Assembly (NCBI GenBank): GCA_947455695.1
Contig: CANGRN010000005.1
Span: forward strand, 1 to 17,802
Origin: Alphaproteobacteria bacterium
GTDB lineage: Bacteria > Pseudomonadota > Alphaproteobacteria > Micropepsales > Micropepsaceae
Direction of reading: 5' to 3'
DNA: 17,802 nt
Every line of letters begins with the position of its first letter. The first letter of the stretch is position 1. This document shows positions 13,236-17,802 of the stretch, piece by piece. The notes under the pieces are model-generated. The model made no database searches. It saw only the letters and a program-made list of their open reading frames with translations, and was not told where the DNA came from. A program made the translations under genes and the position numbers.

Positions 13236-16062
13236 AAATGTCGCGTGTCTGGGTCTGCACCTGGGCCAGCCGCATCTGGGTCGCCGCAAAGCTGCCTTCG
13301 CCCGCCGCACGGGTCAGGAGCGCCTTCAGGCCCGGTGTCGCTTCCTCGATATCGGGCGTCTCATCCAGCGCGATGCGCAGCACCTGGGTCAGGGCATGCT
13401 GCAATCCGGCCGAGGTTATCAGCGCATCGGCATCGGCCACGGCCAGAAAGCCCGCCGCCTTGAGGTTGAACAGCGCCGCCACCGTGTTGGTGTTCAGGAT
13501 CTCCGGCTGGTCCTGGGCATGCACCAGCTGCAGGGTCTGGGCGATGAACTCGATGTCCACCAGCCCGCCCGGCGCATGTTTCAGGTCCCACACATTGCGG
13601 CCGGGAAATGTCTCGGCCATGCGCGCCCGCATGTCACGCGCATCGTTGATGATCGTGGCCGGCTCTCGCGTCTGCACCAGGCGGCGGCGGATTTCGGCGG
13701 CCACCCGCGCCTGAAGATCGCGGGGACCCGCTACCAGCCGCCCGCGGGTCAGCGCCATATGCTCCCAGGTCCAGCTTTCGCTGGCGTGATAATCGGCAAA
13801 GCTTTTCAGGGAGACGGCCACGGGCCCCTTGTTGCCGGTGGGGCGCAACCGCATGTCCACTTCGTACAGGGTGCCCGCCGCCGTGGCCGTGGTCAGGGCT
13901 GCGATCAGCCGCTGCGCCAGCCGCGCGAAGTACAAGGTGGGTGACAGGGGCTTGGGGCCGTCGGAAGATTCGACACCTTCGGGCACGTCATAGACGAACA
14001 CCAGATCGAGATCGGAGCTGGCGGTCATTTCCCGTCCCCCCAGCTTGCCCATCGCCACCACCGCGAAGCCGGCGCCCGGAATGCGTCCCGCCGTGGCGGC
14101 CAGTTCACTTTCCACGCGCGGCAGAAGCCCGGCGATGACGCAATCGGCAATGTCGGCCAGCGCGGGTCCGGCCTGGTGGGCCTTGGCGACGCCTTCGACG
14201 ATCTGCACCCCGACGCGGAAGATCGCCTCGCGGGTGAAGCGCCGCGCCGCGTCCAGCTGTTCCTCATAGCTGCCCACCACAACCCGCGCGAACTGGGCAT
14301 CCAGTTCGGCGCGCGACGGCAAGCGGCTGAGGTAATCCGCGTCCAGCAAGGCATCCATGATGGCCGGATTGCGCGCCAGGTAATGGGCCAGGCGCGGCGT
14401 GGCGCCCACGATACGCGCCAGAAGATCGAGAAATTGCGGCCGCGCCAGGAACAGCGAGAAAAGCTGCACCCCCGATGGCAGGTTGGAAAGAAAACGGTCG
14501 AACTGGCTGAAGGCAACATCGGGATCGGTGGCGCCCGCCAGCGCCTTCAGGATCGCCGGCACCAGCTTGGTCAGCAATTCGCGCGCCCGCTGGCCGCGCA
14601 TGGCGCGGATGCGGCCATGATGCCAGCCGCGAATGGCGGCCGAAACATGGGCGGCGTCCTGAAAGCCCATCGCCAGCAGGGTCGCCAGGGTTTCGGGATC
14701 TTCCTCGACCCCGGTGAAAACCAGATTGCCTTCCGCCGACGACAGGTCCGGTTCGCTTTCAAACAGGCGCGCATAATGGCGCTGCACATTTTCCAGCACC
14801 CGCGTCAGTTCCGCACGGAACGCATCCGCGCCGTCATGGCCCATGAAGCAGGCGATGTGGGACAGGCCGGCCTGGTCACCCGGCACCGAATGGGTTTGCT
14901 GGTCCTCCACCATCTGCAGCCGGTGCTCCAGCATGCGCAGATAGCGGTAATCGCGCTTGAGCTCTTCGGCCACCTGCGCTTCCACCCGCCCCTCGCTCAC
15001 CAGCGCATCCAGTGCGCCCTGTGTCGAGGGCACACGCAGGCCGGGGTGGCGCCCGCCCAGGATCAGTTGCTGGGTCTGGGCAAAGAATTCTATCTCGCGG
15101 ATGCCGCCGCGCCCCAGCTTGATATTGTGTCCCGCCACCGCGATCTCGCCATGGCCCACATGGGCATGGATCTGGCGCTTGATGGACTGGATGTCCTCGA
15201 TGGCGGCGAAGTCCAGATAACGCCGCCAGATGAAAGGCTTCAGGCCGGCGAGAAATTGCGCCCCGGTTTCAGGATCGCCGGCGCAGGCACGCGCCTTGAT
15301 CATGGCGGCGCGTTCCCAATTCTGTCCCATGGCTTCGTAATAATCGAGTGCCGCATCGGTGGAGATCGCCACCTGGGTGGCCCCCGCATCGGGCCGCAGG
15401 CGCAAATCCACCCGGAAGACATAACCGTCGCTGGTGGTTTCCGACAAAAGCTTCACCAGCCCGCGCACGATATCCACGGCGGCGCCGCGCGGATCGCCGC
15501 GCTTGGCAAAGGGAAATTTGTCCGCGTCGTAGAACACCACCAGGTCGATATCGCTGGAATAGTTCAGCTCGAACGCGCCGTACTTGCCCATTGCCAGCAC
15601 GGTGAGGCCGCAGTCGTCTTCCGCGACTTCGGATACGCCCGCACGCGCCGCTTGCGCGCGCAGCAGGAAACGCAGGGCGCCGCCGACACAGGCATCGGCA
15701 AAGCGGGTCAGTTCGGCCGTCACGGTGTTGACGTCCCAGATGCCGGCGATGTCGGCCATGGCGATGGCCAGCGCCGCTCGGCGCTTGGCGGTGCGCAGCT
15801 CCTTCATGGCGGAGGCTTCGCTGTCGGCATGGGCCACCGCCTGCGCCAGCAGGATGGCGGCGTTCAGCACCACCTGTGGCCCGGCGGCAAAATACTCCCC
15901 CAGCGCACCCACTTCCCGTTGGGCGAGGCGCCCCAGGAAAGGACTGTTGCCGAACACCGCATCCAGCAAGGGTTCGGCGCTGGCGAAGCCTTGCTCGGCC
16001 AACGCCTCTTTCACGCGGCTGACGCGGGTGGGATCGAACGGGAGAGGCGGGACGCGAAGCAT
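13210..16062 (-). CDS. glnE: Bifunctional glutamine synthetase adenylyltransferase/adenylyl-removing enzyme
   Basis: Full-length GlnE of 950 residues, the usual size. It adds AMP to, or removes it from, glutamine synthetase in response to glutamine and PII status, thus setting nitrogen assimilation. The two nucleotidyltransferase halves each keep their motif. The N-terminal adenylyl-removing half has MGKYGAFELNYSSDIDLV (158-175; Asp171, Asp173). The C-terminal adenylylating half has MGKLGGREMTASSDLDLVFVYD (671-692; Asp684, Asp686). Further conserved blocks include RGGIREIEFFAQTQQLI and GGLVDIEFIAQTLQLVHA. The ATG at 16062 follows the histidine kinase stop by 24 bases and has only a weak site, so co-expression with the kinase is likely. 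The 3' end overlaps the convergent transporter ATPase gene by 26 bases. Confidence 0.96.
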   Translation of the reverse strand: MLRVPPLPFDPTRVSRVKEALAEQGFASAEPLLDAVFGNSPFLGRLAQREVGALGEYFAAGPQVVLNAAILLAQAVAHADSEASAMKELRTAKRRAALAIAMADIAGIWDVNTVTAELTRFADACVGGALRFLLRAQAARAGVSEVAEDDCGLTVLAMGKYGAFELNYSSDIDLVVFYDADKFPFAKRGDPRGAAVDIVRGLVKLLSETTSDGYVFRVDLRLRPDAGATQVAISTDAALDYYEAMGQNWERAAMIKARACAGDPETGAQFLAGLKPFIWRRYLDFAAIEDIQSIKRQIHAHVGHGEIAVAGHNIKLGRGGIREIEFFAQTQQLILGGRHPGLRVPSTQGALDALVSEGRVEAQVAEELKRDYRYLRMLEHRLQMVEDQQTHSVPGDQAGLSHIACFMGHDGADAFRAELTRVLENVQRHYARLFESEPDLSSAEGNLVFTGVEEDPETLATLLAMGFQDAAHVSAAIRGWHHGRIRAMRGQRARELLTKLVPAILKALAGATDPDVAFSQFDRFLSNLPSGVQLFSLFLARPQFLDLLARIVGATPRLAHYLARNPAIMDALLDADYLSRLPSRAELDAQFARVVVGSYEEQLDAARRFTREAIFRVGVQIVEGVAKAHQAGPALADIADCVIAGLLPRVESELAATAGRIPGAGFAVVAMGKLGGREMTASSDLDLVFVYDVPEGVESSDGPKPLSPTLYFARLAQRLIAALTTATAAGTLYEVDMRLRPTGNKGPVAVSLKSFADYHASESWTWEHMALTRGRLVAGPRDLQARVAAEIRRRLVQTREPATIINDARDMRARMAETFPGRNVWDLKHAPGGLVDIEFIAQTLQLVHAQDQPEILNTNTVAALFNLKAAGFLAVADADALITSAGLQHALTQVLRIALDETPDIEEATPGLKALLTRAAGEGSFAATQMRLAQVQTQTRDIFNRLLAAR

Positions 16063-16086
16063 CCCGTCTTATAGCCTAGACTTTAT

Positions 16087-17502
16087 CTATTCTGCGGCGC
16101 TTTTGAGCGGCGCGCCCGGCAAGGCGCGCATGGCCGACTTTGGGAAACGCAGCACCGCCTTGAGGCCCGTCGGCATATTGTCTTCCAGCACCAGTTCAGC
16201 GCCATGGTAATGGGCCACCGCCGCCACCAGCGACAGGCCCAGCCCTGTGCCCGGGGAACTGCGGCTGGCTTCCAGCCGCACAAAACGTTCGGTCACGCGC
16301 GGCCGATCGGCCAGCGGGATGCCGGGGCCAGTATCGGAGACGGACAAGTCCACGCCCGCATCGCTGATGGCGGTGGCGATGCGCACCTGGCCGCCCGCCG
16401 GGGTGTATTTGATGGCGTTGTCCACCAGATTGGCCAGCGCCTGGGCGACCAGGCTGCGATTGGCTTCGACCCCCGCGGGCGGCCCCGGCAGCAAGGTCAG
16501 CGATATCTTCTTTTCGTCCGCCAGCGGCTCATACAGTTCGGTCACGTCGGCGGCCACCTCGCCCAGATCCAGCGGCGACATGGCGGCGCGGGTGGTGCCG
16601 GCATCGGTTTCGGCAATCAGCAGCAGCGCGTTGAAGGTGGCGATCAGCTGGTCGGTTTCGGCAATCGCGCGCTCGATCTCGCCGGCCTGCGCGCCGCTGG
16701 CATTCAGCCGCGCCACCGATTCCTCGAGCCGGTTGCGCAGCCGGTTCAGCGGCGTGCGCAGGTCATGCGCCACGCTGTCGGTCACCTCGCGCATGCCCTT
16801 CATCAACCGCTCGATGCGGTCCAGCATGCGGTTCAGATTTTCCGCCAGGGCGTCGAACTCATCGCCCGAACCGGCCAGCGGCACCCGCCGCGTCAGGTCG
16901 CCGGCAATGATTTCGCCACTGGTGCGGTTGATGGCATCCAGCCGCCGCAGCATGTTGCGTCCGATCAGCGCCCCGCCCGCCGTGCCCAGCAGCAGGATCA
17001 GCAGCACCGTCCAGGGCAAGGTGGTGGTGAACATGCGCTCGGTCAGATAGCGGTCATGCACATCCTGGGACACCAGCAGCATGAAATCGCCCGGCACCAG
17101 CAGGACGCGGCCGCGGGCGCGGCGCGCTTCCAGCTTGCCATCCACCGGCCGCTCATAGTCGAACTCGACGACACTGCCCATCTCGGACACCTGCGGCCAG
17201 AAGGCCAGGTTGCCCGCCAGCACATGATGCTTGTTGTCCGAGAGCATGTAGAGCGCCTGGCCCTGGTGCAGGGTGCGCGCACGCACCGTCTCCACCAGGC
17301 CCGGTAGGCCGAAATGCTGATACTCCTCGCGCAGGCCGGTAATCTCGGCCTCGATGATCTGGTCGGTCTGGTCGTCCAGGGTGCGGCGGGTGTTCCAATA
17401 GGTGAAGAACAGCAGCGCCGTGGTCGAAAAGGCGAACAGCAGCACATAGACAAGAACGATACGGAACGCCTGGGTCTGTAGAAGACCGGGCTTAGTGCGC
17501 AC
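16087..17502 (-). CDS. Membrane sensor histidine kinase
   Basis: Classical HPK1-type kinase of 471 residues. TM1 is at about 14-36, then a periplasmic sensor region of some 120 residues with no recognised domain, TM2 at about 161-182, a HAMP linker (about 183-235), and the phosphoacceptor His246 in SVAHDLRTPLNRLRNRLE. The ATPase domain has an N box (NLVDNAIKYTP, Asn362), G1 DTGPGI (390-395) and G2 GTGLGLSLV (418-426). The start is a GTG at 17502 that lies inside the response-regulator gene and overlaps its end by 11 bases, so translation is probably coupled. This kinase should phosphorylate the regulator encoded just upstream. The signal sensed is unknown. Its stop is 24 bases before glnE. 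Confidence 0.94.
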   Translation of the reverse strand: MRTKPGLLQTQAFRIVLVYVLLFAFSTTALLFFTYWNTRRTLDDQTDQIIEAEITGLREEYQHFGLPGLVETVRARTLHQGQALYMLSDNKHHVLAGNLAFWPQVSEMGSVVEFDYERPVDGKLEARRARGRVLLVPGDFMLLVSQDVHDRYLTERMFTTTLPWTVLLILLLGTAGGALIGRNMLRRLDAINRTSGEIIAGDLTRRVPLAGSGDEFDALAENLNRMLDRIERLMKGMREVTDSVAHDLRTPLNRLRNRLEESVARLNASGAQAGEIERAIAETDQLIATFNALLLIAETDAGTTRAAMSPLDLGEVAADVTELYEPLADEKKISLTLLPGPPAGVEANRSLVAQALANLVDNAIKYTPAGGQVRIATAISDAGVDLSVSDTGPGIPLADRPRVTERFVRLEASRSSPGTGLGLSLVAAVAHYHGAELVLEDNMPTGLKAVLRFPKSAMRALPGAPLKSAAE

Positions 17503-17802
17503 GGATCATGTAGCCGGCGCCGCGCACGGTATGCAGCAGCGGGGCCTCGAATCCCTTGTCGATCTTGGCTCGCAACCGGCTGATATGCACGTCGATCACA
17601 TTGGTCTGGGGATCGAAATGGTATTCCCACACGCTTTCCAGCAACATGGTGCGGGTCACCACCTGGCCGGCATGGCGCATCAGATATTCCAGCAGGCGGA
17701 ATTCGCGCGGCTGCAATTCGATGTCGGTGCCGCTGCGCTTGGCGGCGCGCGACAGAAGATCCAGTTCCAGATCGCCCACATCCAGCCGCGTCTTGACGCC
17801 CA
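17492..17802 (-). CDS. OmpR-family response regulator, DNA-binding domain only in window
   Basis: The C-terminal 102 residues of a response regulator, entering from beyond the right edge; the phospho-receiver domain is outside the window. The visible part is a complete OmpR/PhoB winged helix: TRLDVGDLELDLLSRAAKR leading strand region, REFRLLEYLMRHAGQVVTRTMLLESVW, the recognition helix TNVIDVHISRLRAKID, and the wing LLHTVRGAGYMI just before the end. The frame continues to the window edge, so an internal GTG at 17779 is not the true start. It overlaps the histidine kinase gene by 11 bases, which together with glnE suggests a regulator-kinase-glnE operon. Target genes are unknown. Confidence 0.92.
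   Translation of the reverse strand, partial: GVKTRLDVGDLELDLLSRAAKRSGTDIELQPREFRLLEYLMRHAGQVVTRTMLLESVWEYHFDPQTNVIDVHISRLRAKIDKGFEAPLLHTVRGAGYMIRAH

Noticed and set aside
14176..16074. A 632-codon open frame on the plus strand opposite glnE
   Set aside because: glnE on the minus strand is full length with both catalytic motifs. The antisense translation is rich in Gly, Ala, His, Gln and Arg, has no family motif, and is the usual shadow frame of GC-rich genes.
17777..17779. GTG at 17779 as the start of a small DNA-binding protein
   Set aside because: The frame continues upstream with TRLDVGDLELD, the typical start of the OmpR-type DNA-binding domain after a receiver, so the gene is simply cut by the window edge.

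Overview
The window looks like a chromosomal segment of a high-GC alphaproteobacterium. This rests on GC-rich third codon positions throughout, a Caulobacter-type keto-deoxypentonate dehydratase plus ketoglutarate semialdehyde dehydrogenase, and a typical alphaproteobacterial diheme cytochrome. The genus cannot be fixed from this sequence. No mobile element, CRISPR array, rRNA or phage gene is visible. Coding density is very high, and no stretch longer than about 170 bases lacks a gene.

Layout. Positions 1-6480 are on the minus strand. Read in transcription order, they hold a Tat-exported xylose-isomerase-like TIM-barrel protein, a fumarylacetoacetase-fold 2-keto-3-deoxypentonate dehydratase (XylX type), an aldehyde dehydrogenase of the ketoglutarate-semialdehyde type followed by a strong hairpin terminator, a secreted beta-propeller protein, and the ABC-F ATPase uup, which is cut by the window start. 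A 168-base divergent promoter region with a perfect 17-bp palindrome separates these from a plus-strand pair at 6649-8171: an SDR dehydrogenase coupled (TAATG) to a secreted lytic transglycosylase. Positions 8168-10424 are minus again: a diheme cytochrome c, an acyltransferase-3 membrane protein and tRNA-Gly(GCC). Positions 10541-13235 on the plus strand form a tightly overlapping permease-permease-ATPase operon of the polyamine/spermidine importer class with no binding protein. From 13210 to the window end the minus strand carries an OmpR-type response regulator (partial), its histidine kinase and glnE.

How the genes work together. The dehydratase and aldehyde dehydrogenase would carry out the last two steps of the Weimberg pathway (2-keto-3-deoxypentonate to 2-oxoglutarate semialdehyde to 2-oxoglutarate). 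The upper steps (lactonase and sugar-acid dehydratase) are absent. The SDR and the TIM-barrel protein on either side of the shared promoter region could feed this route, but that is inference. The response regulator, kinase and glnE appear to form one transcription unit, which puts glutamine synthetase adenylylation control beside a two-component system.

No clearly new defence, mobile or biosynthetic system was found. The best leads are the palindromic operator candidate, the exported isomerase beside a cytoplasmic pentonate pathway, a possible FlbD-like domain at the end of the transglycosylase, and the importer without a binding protein.
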